Below are positions 44,614 to 60,812 of a stretch of DNA of 64,000 nucleotides, one piece after another (position 1 is the stretch's first letter; the number at the start of each line of letters is the position of its first letter). The stretch lies in assembly GCA_029204225.1 (NCBI GenBank), contig CM055108.1, positions 23,656,749 through 23,720,748 on the forward strand. Reading direction: 5' to 3'. A model generated the notes under the pieces. It was not told the DNA's origin. It saw nothing but the letters and a program-made list of their open reading frames with translations, and ran no database searches. This DNA is from Diphasiastrum complanatum (lineage: Eukaryota; Streptophyta; Lycopodiopsida; Lycopodiales; Lycopodiaceae). The translations under genes were made by a program, and so were the position numbers.

Positions 44614-45868
44614 TGTAGGAAATCAAAGTGTCAAGATCCTTCTAACATTCAATCTCCATATACAAGAAGAGGGAGAGGGTTAGGCGCCCTAAAGGAGAGA
44701 GAAAGTAGTAGCAATGCTAGAAAGGGAATGAATTACAAATGAATAATGAGTACATATAAATAGGCCTTCCAAGGGCCTAGACTCTTCCAAACCCTAAGTT
44801 CATCTACTACTAATTATAGGGCACCCCCAAAAGTCAAGATAGGGCCCCTTAACATAATTAAACTTTACTTGGACCCATGAGTTACCACTAGACCAAAATT
44901 GGGTCCAACTTAGCTAAAACTAACTTAACATGGTCTAAACAATAAACCTAACCCATGGTTACACAAGTCTCGACCTTTTGGGTCAAAGTAACCTATGGGA
45001 AACTAACATTATCTCATTTCTAACACCCTCCTATAATGATAATGTAAAAAACATAACATGACATGAAGTAGAATGGAAAAATTGCAACAAAATGCAAAAT
45101 GTTGCTTGCTGTCCAAAACTTCATGTAGCTGAAATCTCAGCCCCAATCATGCCTGATGTAGAATACGAAGTGCGGTAGCATCAAGTTGAAGAGTGAAGAC
45201 AAGCATGCTCCATCCAAAGTAGGTAACCAAAAAACCAGCCACAAGCCAAAATATGGATTTGCAATCCATCAATGGTTCCCACATGATTCCATAAGTCTTC
45301 TTACCACAAGAAACATAAAGAAGAGTATGATACTCTTTTACCATCACATCCTCCTGAATCTTACTATCAATGATCTGCTCACCAACACTAGGTAAGACAA
45401 CACCGTCATCATAAGAAGTAAGCATCAAAACAGGAAAATCAGCATAAGTTACTGATTTTGGTGAGGCATGTGTTTTTCCTCCAAGGTAAAAAGATGCTTT
45501 GTTATCCTGCAAAGACTTGGACAGTCAACAAGAGGCTGTAGCAGGCTGTCCAACAACCACAAAATTTTTTTGGGTGCCCAAAATCCCATTATCTCCTTAA
45601 ATGTTTGGCACCCTCCTGCAAAACGGAAAAGAGTCAAAATTGAATAGATCTTCACTCCAAAAAATCAGCAAAGGTGCTGAATTTTTGGTGATCCCTAAGT
45701 GAAGACGATCTCTTTTGGTAGGGCGCCCTAAATCAAGCATAGAAGATCCATGGCTCTGATACCATGTAGGAAATCAAAGTGTCAAGATCCTTCTAACATT
45801 CAATCTCCATATACAAGAAGAGGGAGAGGGTTAGGCGCCCTCAAGGAGAGAGAAAGTAGTAGCAATGA
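44614..45868 (-). mobile_element. Copia element F nested in element E
   Basis: Minus-strand remnant. A full LTR of 412 bp lies at 44614-45025 (TGTTAGAAATGAG to TCCTACA). A short non-coding internal part follows, with PBS TGGTATCAGAGCC at 45764-45752. The other LTR is only about 104 bp (45765-45868). Nearly all coding sequence has been lost. The LTR shares the GGGCCCCTTAACAT and AGGTCGAGACTTGTGTAACC blocks with element E, so E and F are related. Confidence 0.8.
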
Positions 45869-47400
45869 GTTCAAAGAAGATAAGTGTCTTGTCAAGGATC
45901 CTAAGAGATCTCTCTTGATTATTGTTTTGGGAACAATGCATGCTGACTTATTCATTATCAATACCTATGAGCAACGAATTCCCTCTATATGTCTTGTTGC
46001 TTCTACATCACAATCATTGGAGTTGGCTGAATTGTGGCATGCAAGGTTTGGACATGTCAACTTTGCAAGTTTGAAGAAGCTGAAGACAATCAACATGGTA
46101 GAAGATATTCCTACTATTGAGCAGCGGGAAGGGCATGTATGCGAGAGGGGTGCATACTTGGAAAGTTTCAAAGGAAACCTTTTCCAATTGATGGAACTAT
46201 AAGGGTTCTTGATAAATTTAATTTGGTTCATAGTGATGTTTGTGGTCCAATGAGGACCGAATCCATTGGAAAGTGCATCTATTTTGTGACTTTTATTGAT
46301 GACTTTTTTCCCTTTTACATGGATCTATCCTATAAAGGCTCAATCGGAAGTTTTTCAACATTTCAAAGATTTTCTAGCAATGAAAATCAGTTTGGGGATT
46401 TTTTGAAGACCTTACGCACCTATCGAGGAGGGGAATATATCAAGAGTACGTTCGGTGCATTTCTTCGAGAGAAGGGAATTCTACATCAAATGACAACTCC
46501 CTATATGCCTCAACAAAATGGTGTTGCCGAGCGAAAGAATCGCACACTTATGGAGATGGCCCTTTGCATGCTCAAAGCAAAGGGGCTGCCTCACAAGTTT
46601 TGGGCTGAAGCGGTTATAACGGTAGCATACGTAAGCAATCGTTGTCCTACTAAAGCATTGAAAGTATTAACTCCTTATGAAGTTTGGTATGGGAAGAAGC
46701 CTTCAATCTCTCACTTTTGCATTTTTGGTTGTACGGCTTATGCTTTTGTTCCAGAAAAACTTCGTACAAAGCTTGAGGATAAAGGAGTTAAATGCATTTT
46801 TGTTGGCTATAGTAGTGAAAGCAAAGGCTATAGGTTGTTCAATTTGAGCACTAACAAGATTATTGTTAGTCGTGATGTGCATTTTGATGAAAAGAATTCA
46901 TTAGATGTGGCCCCAGGTCATATCTTGAAGGTGGACAGCCCACGTAGTGTGAATGTTCAAGTTTTTCCAGATTTGGTACCATCCTCTATTTCTGGAGATA
47001 AGGGGCAGCAATCAACCAGTTTCGAACTGCCCAACACCTCATCAAGTTTAGAGCCTAATGTTCATCAAGAATCGCCCATTGTTGCTCAAAATCAGCCTGT
47101 AGGAACTGTTGGACAACAAGGACCAGTTTTGGAAGATCTTGGACAGCCAAGTGCAGTGTTGGAAGATCTTGGACAACAAATTACAAGAAGAGACATGGCT
47201 GTTGGACAGCCTAAAACAGTCTCATGATGGCTGTTCTCGACTTTGCGGGACAACAAAGTAAGTTCATTTTATCATGGAAAGACACGTGCCTCTACAAAAT
47301 CAGTGGATTATGCTGATTTTTCAGATTTTGCTCTTACATCTCATGGAGATGTTTCGGAAGAACTTGTTTCTATGAGCAGGCCAAGGGAGTAAAATGTTGG
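45869..47400 (+). pseudogene. Copia E pre-integrase and integrase
   Basis: Pre-integrase ELWHARFGHVNFASLKKL at about 46030. The integrase frame 46139-47227 has NLVHSDVCGPMRTESIGKC, FVTFIDDF, TYRGGEYIKSTFGAFLREKG, TPYMPQQNGVAERKNRTLM and GCTAYAFVPEKLRTKLEDKG, ending with SRDVHFDEK and a polar tail. The DDE-type residues (D of HSDV, D of the missing or altered KSD block, E of the QNGVAERKN context) are only partly intact. A frameshift lies near 46130. Confidence 0.85.
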
Positions 47401-48780
47401 GAGGATGCGATGCAAGATGCGTATGACTCACTCATGAAGAACCAGATTTGGGTTCTTGTTGATCTTCCTCATGCGAAGAAGGCAATTGGTTCTAAATGGG
47501 TATACAAAATCAAGTATAAGGCAGATGGTACCATTGAAAGTTACAAGGCAAGGCTTGTTGCCAAAGGCTATGCTTAGCAAAAGGGGATTGATTATGAGGA
47601 GACTTTTTCTCCTAGTGCTCGGATGACTACCGTGAGGGTAGTAACCTCTTTGGCTGCCCATTTTGGTTGGCGTTTGCGACAACTTGACATAAAGACAACA
47701 TTCCTCGATGGTGATCTCAATGAGGAAGTGTACCTTCAACAACCTGCTGGTTTTTTGGTTGAAGGCCAAGAAGATAAAGTTTGTCTTCTCAAGAAGGCAC
47801 TTTATGGATTGAAGCAAGCCCCAAGGATGTGGTATCAAAAGATACATGCCTACTTTTGTGATCGTGAGCAGGAGATTGATGCTGTAATACTTGATCTTGG
47901 TATGGTTTTTTAAACCTCAGATTTAGGCCTATTGCACTTTTATCTTGGTCTTGATTTCGTACAAGAAGGGGCTGGAATTTTGATCTCTCAAGAACGCTAC
48001 ATTGGGCAGATTTTGAAGCGGTTCAAGATGGAAGATTGCAAGCCGGTTGCTACACCTATGGAGACAGGCCTGAAATTCAAGGTGATGGTGAACCATTTGA
48101 TACTACTTTATATTGTCAAGCTATTGGCTGTCTCATTTACCTATGTAATTCAAGAGTGGACATTTTTTATAGTGTCTCACTCATGAGTCAATTCATGCAT
48201 GCCCCGATGACATCACATTGGAAAGCGTTGAAGAGAATTTTTTGATATCTTCAAGGAACAAGAAGTCATGGACTGGTTTTTCCTGCTTGTGATGATGCAT
48301 GTTTGGTTGGTTTTAGTGACTCGGATTGGGGTGGAGATCAAGACACTAGACGCTCTACAAGTGGACATTGCTTTTTCTATGGAAATTCTGCAATTTCTTG
48401 GTCAAGTAATAAGCAGCCCACTGTTGCTACTTCTTCTAGTGAGGCAGAATATAGAGCGATATTTTCAGCCACAACGGAGTGTTTATGGCTGAGAAGACTA
48501 CTTGTTGACATGAAGTTTGGCGAGCCCTCAGCCACTTTTATCTTGAGTGATAGTCAAAGTGCTATTGCCATTGCACGGAATCCTGTTTTTCATGCGAGAA
48601 CGAAGCACATCGAGATCCATTATCACTTTGTTCGGGAGAGACTTCATGATGGCGACATTTTACTTGAGTATTGTCCTACAGAGGATAATATTGCGGACCT
48701 CTTCACTTAGGCGTTGCCTAGAGTCAGATTTGAAGCTTTATGCAAAGCTTTAAATTTCATACCACGTGGTGACTTTATTA
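47401..48780 (+). pseudogene. Copia E reverse transcriptase and RNase H
   Basis: RT starts WVLVDLPHAKKAIGSKWVYK-like near 47450 and reads ESYKARLVAKGYA, then TAG near 47575. It continues KGIDYEETFSPSARMTTVRV, FLDGDLNEEVYLQQ, KKALYGLKQAPRMWYQ. Between 47860 and 47930 the YVDD region is missing. YLGLDFVQ and KPVATPMETGLKF follow. RNase H (48303-48710) has VGFSDSDWGGDQDTRRSTSG, SSSEAEYRAIF and TKHIEIHYHFVRERL, and ends DNIADLFT before TAG. One stop and one deletion of the catalytic motif are enough to inactivate it. Confidence 0.9.
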
Positions 48781-49037
48781 CATAGTGAAGATTTCAGTTT
48801 TTTTGCATTGTCATTTAAGGAGGGTGTTAGAAATAAATGACTATGCTAAAGTTAATCCATAGGTTACTTTGACCCAAAAGGTCGAGATTTGTGTAACCAT
48901 GGGTCTTTAGTTATTTAGGCCATGTTAAGTTTGTCTTAATTTGTGATGGACCCAATTTCGGTCATGTACTGACTCGTGGGTCCTTAGAGGTCTAATTTGG
49001 TTTAGGGGCCCTATCTTGACTTTTGGGGGTGCCCTAC

Positions 49038-50634
49038 GGCCCCTTACCTCAGAAGAAGTGATAGAAATGAGCACATTGGTCTTTACACAAATGTACGAAA
49101 GCTAATGTAGGCATATGTTTGGGCATGTGACTCTTGGGCATTAATGATTTGAGCGGGGATGTCGTAATATCTATTTATTGCTATGCATGATGAAGTTGAA
49201 GCTTTAAGACTATGTGGGTGGACTCCATAGGGTTGAAGTTTGCACATCTCCTTTGTTATCTTGGATATTGTGCTGCACAATATCAATGTGTATGAAATGG
49301 CAGGTAGTTTCATGTTGTGCTCTACAAATTGCATTATTTGGAATTGCATAAATTCCACAAATCATTCTATGTTGATCTTGTGGATGATACACTTGTTGAT
49401 TCTCACTCTAAAAGATTGAATCTATGAAACTTCGGTAGCAGTGGTGTTAAGACTGGACAAAGGTTTTCTGAGGCCTCCTTTTACATGGTGTTTTGGGCAT
49501 AATTTTCATTGTAGGCCAATATCAATACGGGGTCAATGTCGAAGACTGGTTTGGACTTATCTCCATTTAAGGTGGTGATTCGGGTAACTTGGATTTACAT
49601 GAAGGTGATGCTTTTGACTTGGAGAGAATCAGACCCAAATTCCAATCAAATCACTTAGTTTACTTTGGAATCTGAGATAGTACTCCAGAGATAAACCATC
49701 GAAAGTTTATTTTATCTCAGAATACTTACTTAAATTTAAAGATTCGATTGAGGATAATGATTTTGGGTATGTGTTGAAAGTTAAAGAATTTATTTTTCTG
49801 ATTTTCTTTCATGTTAGGAGGACAGAACATGTGTAAGGGGGGTTGGGTGGGGGGGTTCCGCATCCTGTACAGAGGATTTTGAATAATCCTGATGTGGATA
49901 TTTGGTACTCCTTTGTTCAAGCTTATTAGTTACATAATGAATCTTAAGACTTTTTACGTTGTTGCTTGGTTTCGCTTTGTTACTATATAGGTGAGCACTA
50001 GCTTAAGTAGTATTTGAGCATAATGATGCTGATTGGCGACACTTTGCTAAAAGAAATATTCTCTTAACTATTACATTTCCTTCTAACGAGGAGCCGATAA
50101 CTTGAATGTAATGTTTCTAGTCTAAGATGTAGTTAAAGTTCCATCTGGCTTTCGTTGGTTGAGTTCAATCATTCATGAACCCCTGTAAGTTTCAATCTTA
50201 GTCTTTTCATAGCTTGTACTTTTATACTAACGTCTTGTATCGAGTTTCTCTGTTTTGGTAATGGTATATTTTTTCAGTCTATTTCTTTCGCTATGACGTC
50301 CATAGTGTGACTGAATACATCATTAACTTTCCAAGAACCACTTCAAAGAGACTGTAACATTTCAAGAACTTGTCAAATCACTCTCACCAATTTTAGATCG
50401 GGATAACCTGATAATTGAATATCTTAAATTTTATGTGAATTTCAGATCAATCAGAGGACTCTGGAATAGTATATGCGAGTTCTGGGGTGTAGTAAACAGT
50501 CATGGGAATTTCTGGGCTGTAGTAAACTGTTGATAGAAAGGAGATATTTGTATGTCTATTAACAGTTCGTTAACATTTTAGCTGAATACTAATTGTCAGA
50601 GGTGAGCTTAACACCGTTTTCTACTGACCTTCAG
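49038..50634. other. End of intron 5, nothing recognised
   Basis: No coding motif, no transposon ends. The last 40 bp carry a T/C-rich acceptor (CTACTGACCTTCAG). Confidence 0.45.
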
Positions 50635-50857
50635 AGCTTTTACGAATCTTAAGAAGGTTATGCTTGAAAGGCGCAATTGGTGATTTAATTTTGGAGCAGT
50701 TAACCTTACGAACACTTGAGAAAGCCATCAAGTTAGATACTCGAACTCAAAATCATTTTCGAAGCATTGGAGGCCTTGATGTCTTGCTTGAAGGTCTAGG
50801 AAATCCACTTAAAGCAGGGTTGGACAAAGTTCCAGCAATAAATTTTGGCAAATCCAG
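50635..50857 (+). CDS. BCHB: BCHB-like exon 6
   Basis: 223 bp, entered in phase 1 and left in phase 2. With exon 5 it reads ELLRILRRLCLKGAIGDLIL, EQLTLRTLEKAIKLDTRTQN, HFRSIGGLDVLLEGLGNPLK. The QNHFRSIGGL.VLL.GLG block is the clearest similarity to plant BCHB. Donor CCAG|GTGAAC. The last two bases (AG) pair with the first base of exon 7 to make Arg. Confidence 0.9.
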
Positions 50858-52654
50858 GTGAACTGTTACCCTAGATTGTACATGAGGAATGCACATTTTC
50901 AAGTCCTGTGTTTGATTGTTGTCCCTTTCTCAATTGTCTTATTTGTTTACTGCTCATTAGTGTGGAGGAACATTCATTAGCCCTCACCTTGTTCATTTAG
51001 TAACTTTTCTTTTATGTCTATATGTTCCTGAAACTTGTAATTTGTACATGAACTTGTAGGATTTGAAGAAACAACCTTACTGACAATAAAAATCGTAAGA
51101 GTCCTCTATGAAGATTTTTAAGTTTCGATGATTTTATGGTAATTTCACATCACAGATTATGAATAAAAAGGGCAGGCTCAGCTACAGAATTTGTGAATGA
51201 ACTTGTGTATGCATTTATAGCCTTACAAGGTGTCTTTCAAATTTGAAAGATCATGAAAGCAGGGCAGCATGTATCAATTACATCACTAGTTCAAGGACAA
51301 GTATTATTGGATACGAGTCTAGGTGATGTAGTAGCATTTGCATTATATAGTAAGGATCATAAATCTATATTATTGTGATTTTTGCAAAGGCTAAAGAATT
51401 TATGGATTCTTTAATAGACAACACATACTTCACAGCGAGATAAGGGGTCGCCGTATGCTGAGGATCACGATCAGCAGAAAATAGTTCCAAGGGTTTTTTA
51501 ATTGTTTCATAAGACTCCAATTCTTGTATGGTAAGCTGTAGGTATCAGCAAATTATCTATCTAATAGCGAAGTATCATTGTAGGTAGACTTTATTTAAGA
51601 TTGATGGAAGTATTCATTGTAGGTGTCTTTCCATGAACAAAGACAACCACATTTGCACTCAAAATTTTGTTGAGTGGAATAGATTTTTCTTTGCGCTTTG
51701 ATTGCTGATGTCTAAATGGCAATATACTCCGTGTGCCACAACTGCAGTGGCATTGTTCAACTTCCTTTCGTGCGAACTTGGGTGTGAGGGCGGATGTTGG
51801 CATGTTCTGGTTAGAAGGACATAACTCAACGCACCTATATTTGGCTTGGTTCTAGAAGGATCAATGCTAGATGTTAATTCCTTATGCACCTTTAGTATTC
51901 ACTGTCTTGGTTTGATAGTTTGGTGTTAGCATATTGTAGACTGAAGATTAGAATTTGGTGGTAGGGTGCATATTTCTGTTGAAAAGCTTGATGCTATTGC
52001 ATTTGAACATGAAAATTGTTGGTACTATTAACAACGTAATGGTTTATATTGCTGTCTATATAAATTTTTGTTCCAATTAGTGAATTTGTTCCTTTAGCCA
52101 TATTTGGAAAAGGTGCATAAAGATCAATTGAATAATTGTAGGTTTTATCCTCATTCTTTCTTTTGAGAATGTTTCATCCTTAAGAAAAATTGAAACATTC
52201 AGATTTAATGAGTAAGGACAAGGTACTTACGAAATATTGTGCTAGTTGTGATGTTTTTTTTGTCTTTTTTGAGAAAATAGAAATGCCTTCTAGACAGCCT
52301 CGTGTGAAGGATGTCAAGTACGTATAGGATGAGTTGGCTATGCACTTCTAAGAGGCCTGTAAAACCTTGCAATAACGAGTCACACTGGCCTTGTTCATCT
52401 ACCACCCAAAAAACAAGTGTTGTTCCTTTCAAGTCGTTTTTCACCAGTGATTGTTTATAATATTAACTGAAGCTTTTTCTTCTTAGACAACAAGGAGTGT
52501 TTTTGGCAGTGCTTGCTTCATTTGTTGTTTGGTGATACACTTTTAGGACTGCCATTCTTCCTAAATGACCATTCTTGATATCTTATACAAATCAAATTGA
52601 TACCAATTTTTTTTATCCTCTCTAATTTATCATGTTGCTTATTTATTCGAGTCT
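50858..52654. other. First part of intron 6, nothing recognised
   Basis: No coding or repeat motif found. The intron as a whole runs 50858-59735 (8.9 kb), with GT at 50858-50859. Confidence 0.5.
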
Positions 52655-54375
52655 CTAAGCCAAGCGCCCATCCTAGATCACGACACGTGGCAACCATGCG
52701 GGTCCATGAGTCACTGGTTAAGTCAACAGGGCTAGTCGACGCTCAGTTCCAAGTTGGGCTTTGGACCCAAGGGGTTGGGTCCCTAACATATCCTCGCCCT
52801 TAAAAGACTCCTGTTCTAAGGAAGAAAATTTGGGAATCTCTGTCTAAGGTCTCGCTCCTTTTCCCAAGTGTGATCGTCTTTAGAATTTCCTTTCCAACGA
52901 ACCAAGTATTTAGTCACCTGCCGGTTTCTGAGCCCACATTGACGTACATCAACAATGGGTCCTCTAGCTGAACTAGCTTATCCTGTAGAATCAATTCATC
53001 CTTCCTGCCGAGTCGTTCCTTTAAAAGACTGATATGGAAGATTGGGTGAACATTGATTCCCTGAGAAAGGTCTAGTTTGATAGGCATTCCGATTGAGTTT
53101 CTTTACAATCCAGAAAGACCAAGCATATCGAGGTTATAACTTAGCACATTTTCCAGTCTTTAGTACCTTAGAGTCTTTTGGGACCTTAAGATACACCCAA
53201 TCTCCTTCCACATAGACCCTAGGTTGTCACTTTTGATTAGCGTAAAATTGGGTTCTATCCTGAGCTGTTTTTACGTTATCGCGAGCAACAAGCGCATTTC
53301 TTGCATATCATGCAGGAAATCCATCGCCCCTTGAACCTTGAGGCTTTTGAGGCCAACGACGATTGGGGCTCGAGGCTGAAAACCATACATCAGAGTGAAT
53401 GGACTAAAACCCATCGATGAATGCTTTGCGCTGTTATACGCAAACTCAATCATTGGAAGGTACCTTTCCCAATTCGAAATGTGCGAAGCATATCTTCCAT
53501 AGACTGGTTTCTCCTTTCAGTCTGACCATCCGACTCAGGATGATCTGCAGACCCTAGACTTAAGGTGGTCTCTAATTTCTCAAAGACCGATACCAGAATT
53601 TGCCAGTGAACTTGAGTCCCGATCGCTAACAATATCATTTGGCAACCCAAATAGCCTGAACAACTTTTCCACGAACAGCTGAGCAAGTTCCAAAGCTTTG
53701 ACAGACTGCCTCGTTGGAATGAATTGCGCCATTTTGGTTAGTCTGTCAACTATAACCCAAATAGCATCATTTTGTTTTCCCGTTCGAGGAAGTCCAACCA
53801 CGAAACTATGGAGATACTTTCCCATTTTTTTGGGGGAATTTAAAGGAAGTAGCAAACCAGTTGCCTTAAGTCTTTCAGCTTTATTTACTTTGCATTGTCC
53901 ACACTTGCGAACATATGCTTCCACTTGACCTTTTAAATTTGGCCATAAAACTTCCTTTTTATCAGGTGAAGCGTTCTTTGTAAGCCAGGGTGCCCAGCAC
54001 ACGGGCTGTCATGACATTCATTCAGGATTTGGGTCCTAATATCCTCATTTTCTAACACACACACTTTTCCATTCCGGAAAAGTAACCCATTCCTTATGGA
54101 ATAGTCCCTTAATATCTTGTCCTGAGGAGAAACCTTGGAATCCTGCATTCCAAGGTCACGACTAGATTTAGAAGTACCTGCCAGGACGTCTAGCCAAATA
54201 CGACCGAAGGACCTATTCGTCCTACACAAATCTCTTAAGGACAAATATAACTCAGATTGGATCTTAGAAAAGCTTAACTAATCAACCTCTCCAATCCGGC
54301 TTAAGGCATCCACGACATTATTAGATGTACCATTCCGATACTTAATGTCATAATGAAATTCTTGGAGCATTCAGG
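52655..54375 (-). mobile_element. Ty3/gypsy fragment: RNase H end, integrase, 3' LTR start
   Basis: Minus strand, 5' to 3'. The end of RNase H (about 54370-54260: HYDIKYRNGTSNN, DALSRI) comes first. Integrase follows with its HHCC part (HPGLQRTLHLIKRKFY, CGQCKVNKAERLKATG), catalytic stretch WVIVDRLTKMAQFIPT, DIVSDRDSS, and then ADHPESDGQTERRNQSMEDM and FAYNSAKHSSMGFSPFTLMY. After a purine tract AAGGGCGAGGATA the 3' LTR begins TGTTAGGGACCC at about 52789 and fades near 52655. Frameshifts lie near 53990, 53600 and 53455. It belongs to the family of the fragment at 26.5-27.6 kb. Confidence 0.85.
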
Positions 54376-55298
54376 GCTACAGTGGAGTCACTATTAACAA
54401 GGATAGGGTCTGACAGAGCGATAGGAATTGCCACTGGCATAGAAGGAGGAGGTGGGCCTGAAATGGAAGAAGGTGAAGCATTATTTTAAATGGAAGATGA
54501 TTGAGGAGTAAGTGGATGAGACAAAGCAGGGGGTGAGGCAATTGCAAATCAGCAATAGCGTAGGATGGGTGCCCTGGCAGAAGCAATTATAGCATCCAGT
54601 GTAGCGGATATTCAGTGTGGCTGCATTTCTAGTGGTCCTCCATGCTGTATCTAGCCCATTCGTGTCGTGCCCTAATGTGATATCAAGGAAGCACTTGGCT
54701 TTAGCCACGGCATCTTGTGTATCCGGGATCCCTCTGACCCTAATATTTTGAGCCTTTTATTCCTTGGATTCCTCTTCCTGAATGGTGGCTGAAATGACCG
54801 AGGATATGGGAGCACTTGGCTCGGTACCTTTCTTCAATACAGATGCCCAGGAGAGGGCCTCTTTTTTTTTTGCTTCTTGATCTTTTGTTCCAATTCTTTT
54901 ATCATCGTGGTGGTAGATTTAGAAGCTGCAACCTGCTTGTTTCCGATTGTTTGTTCTAGAGATACAATCTTGGATTGCAACACATTCTTTTCCTTGATCA
55001 GAGTTAATACCATTTCTTTCAGTTGTGAGATTTCTACTTTCATGATCTGGAATTCTGCTTGAACTGATCATCCTGCCAAGAGGAGAACAGTTCTGTGGAT
55101 CTAGAAGGGGTGTAAGGGATAGGTGCAGATGATGATGGTTCTGGATGGGAAGAGGAACTTGCAGCAGAGGTGGAGGATCTGGGAATATGAAATAGTTTAT
55201 CAGATGGGAGAGGAGTAGTGGAATTGGTAGGTGGAGCAGCGGCGGGTAGAAGAACGGGGGGGGGGGGGGGTAGGGTGGCAGCAAAGCTACCTGCTTGG

Positions 55299-55300
<2 letters not shown>
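54376..55300 (-). pseudogene. Degenerate LINE ORF1 (second copy)
   Basis: Minus strand. A 5' UTR-like GA/CT-rich and poly-G stretch (poly-G at 55256-55270) is followed by a coiled-coil frame (55043-54860: EISQLKEMVLTLIKEKN, SKIVSLEQTIGNKQVAAS). A block NIRVRGIPDTQDAVAKAKCF then LDITLGHD follows, and stops appear. NIRVRGI...AKCFL corresponds to NVRVRGASF...AEANAFI of the intact ORF1 at 55559-56674. The end of ORF1 and all of ORF2 are missing. It abuts the gypsy fragment at 54376. Confidence 0.6.

Positions 55301-55357
<57 letters not shown>
55301..55357 (+). repeat. (GA)n microsatellite at a LINE junction
   Basis: 57 bp. On the minus strand it directly follows GACATTAATAAAGCTTT, the 3' end of the ORF1-only LINE unit, as a CT tract. 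Confidence 0.95.
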
Positions 55358-59339
<3,982 letters not shown>

Positions 59340-59735
59340 CTGTTGGATCTTGACCTGTTCAGATTACTACTAATGTTTCTCTTTCAGGTGTATCCCCTCA
59401 TTTGTAATTACGGATAAGCTTTCCTGTTTATTGTTGCACGCTTTCCCAATGTAGTTCAAGTCCAACTGCATCTTTGCACCACATCTTAGCTTTAAAAAAG
59501 TGCAGGACTTCTCCTTATATGTTGTGAAGTGCTTAACTTGCATATGCTGTTGCAATCTGATATGCTATATTCATAAACAATAGTGACATTGAGTAATTAA
59601 GAAAATTTTGCCTGCTTCCAAATTTGTTGGGTTGTCGCAAGTTGACATGTTAGCTGAAAAATTATGTTTTTAGTCCTTGTTTTTGCCAGCCACATCGTGA
59701 ATTTTACAAATTTTGTTTTTGTGTGGTCTTTGCAG
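59340..59735. other. End of intron 6
   Basis: No coding motif apart from the acceptor GGTCTTTGCAG at 59735. Confidence 0.5.
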
Positions 59736-59804
59736 GTGTCGAGTTGACATGTGTGAAATTCTCGACACGCAAATTTTATCTTTTGAAGTTTTAAGAGCAG
59801 CGGT
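59736..59804 (+). CDS. BCHB: BCHB-like exon 7 (69 bp)
   Basis: Acceptor TTTGCAG|G; the first base completes Arg with exon 6. It reads CRVDMCEILDTQILSFEVLR then AA and ends in phase 2 at donor GCGGT|GTATCC. Joined to exon 8 it gives EVLRAAVFRNTASLQYV, matching the LREAVFGN.NNLQFL-type stretch of plant BCHB. The donor is weaker than the others; the overlapping GGTG GT four bases upstream would break the frame. Confidence 0.8.
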
Positions 59805-60306
59805 GTATCCTTTCAACCTTCAATGGGCTAAGAATATCTTGAGTACTGACATTTTTCTGCTATCTCCTTGTTGAACCTGGGAATTTGCACCGTAGCTTTT
59901 CCAAGAGACTTCAAAATTGTATTTGTTCCCTGTCATGTCACTCTTTGTAGCATAGTAATCAGAAAAATGAGTAAAAGGAGTTTATCTCTAACTACTGCAC
60001 CCTTTGCTGGTGCATGTCAGTCTCCATGTCTTCTGGAACTCGTTGATCTTCTCCTTGGGTATTTTATCATAACTGGTTCTTGCTAACTTTGAATATTAGG
60101 ATAAGTTTTTGATCAGATTTTTCTTATCTTTTTGTGGCGTCAGTGCCTCAATTATTAAGTGTGTCTTTTGCAACCCTAATTTGTCACAACGTTGTTTTGT
60201 TCTTGTTACCTGTGATGTATTGGGTTGAAGGAAGCATGATATGCTGCTGCTCGTTGTTTTATCAAGACAAGTAGTTTCCTTAACATTGTCTTCTGAAATT
60301 TAACAG

Positions 60307-60812
60307 CTTCCGTAATACGGCAAGCCTGCAATATGTCCGAGATAGTGGTGGACTTAAAAAACTGTCTGAAACAATTCAGTGGGCTGCATTTTCTCTTCCA
60401 AAATTTAGGTCAGGAGAATTTAATTCTCTTGGTTCCGTGCTTGATGTTGCACCTACAGGCATGTTCTCATACACGATAAACATGCCGAATGTTCTTGAAC
60501 CAACAGAAAGGAGAAAAAGTTGGCTTGACGGTTTGGATGGAAAAGAAAGATTATCAGATTATATGAACATCAATGGCTTAAATTTTCAGGTGGATCGTCT
60601 ATGTAAAACACTTTGCTCCTTCCTTTTCCCTACTGATAGTATTCCCTATATTGGAGCACTGCCAGTTGGAAATGATGCAATTGGAGTCTCTGGGTCATAT
60701 TGGGAGGTTGCCACCAGAAGTATTTTGGATGTACTGCTTTTGGTTTTTAGAAGCCACGAAAGTTCAGAGAAAAGCGTGGAGAACCCAAAAAAGCCAAGGT
60801 GGTCTTTTCACG
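60307..60812 (+). CDS. BCHB: BCHB-like exon 8 (3' boundary uncertain)
   Basis: Acceptor TTAACAG|C after a 502-bp intron. It reads FRNTASLQYVRDSGGLKKLS, ETIQWAAFSLPKFRSG, a polar loop, QVDRLCKTLCSFLFPTDSIP and SYWEVATRSILDVLLLVF, then ENPKKPRW. Possible donors are AAG|GTGGTC (after 60798) and ACG|GTATAC (after 60812); most donors in this gene begin GTAT, so the second is preferred. The open frame runs on to 60940 through a TATATA/TGTG repeat, which is clearly intronic. Downstream exons must lie beyond 64 kb or were not recognised. Confidence 0.8.

Larger units (their letters stand above)
42896..49037 (+). mobile_element. Ty1/copia element E, near full length
   Basis: 5' LTR 42896-43278, PBS TGGTATCAGAGC at 43279-43290, gag, pol, purine tract TTAAGGAGGG, and 3' LTR from 48825. 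The 3' LTR matches the 5' LTR only for about the first 200 bp and then changes abruptly at 49037, so its end is lost and no TSD can be seen. It carries a 16-bp block (GATGGACCCAATTTCG) absent from the 5' copy. Element F has inserted in gag in the opposite orientation. pol contains stops and lacks the YVDD segment, so the element is dead. Confidence 0.9.
32855..50634 (+). other. Intron 5 (17.8 kb)
   Basis: GT at 32855-32856, AG at 50633-50634 (ACCTTCAG). It contains a gag-like scrap, copia element C split by the minus-strand copia array D, and copia element E with minus-strand element F inside. The stretches 33224-34016, 41901-42895 and 49038-50634 show nothing recognisable. Confidence 0.85.
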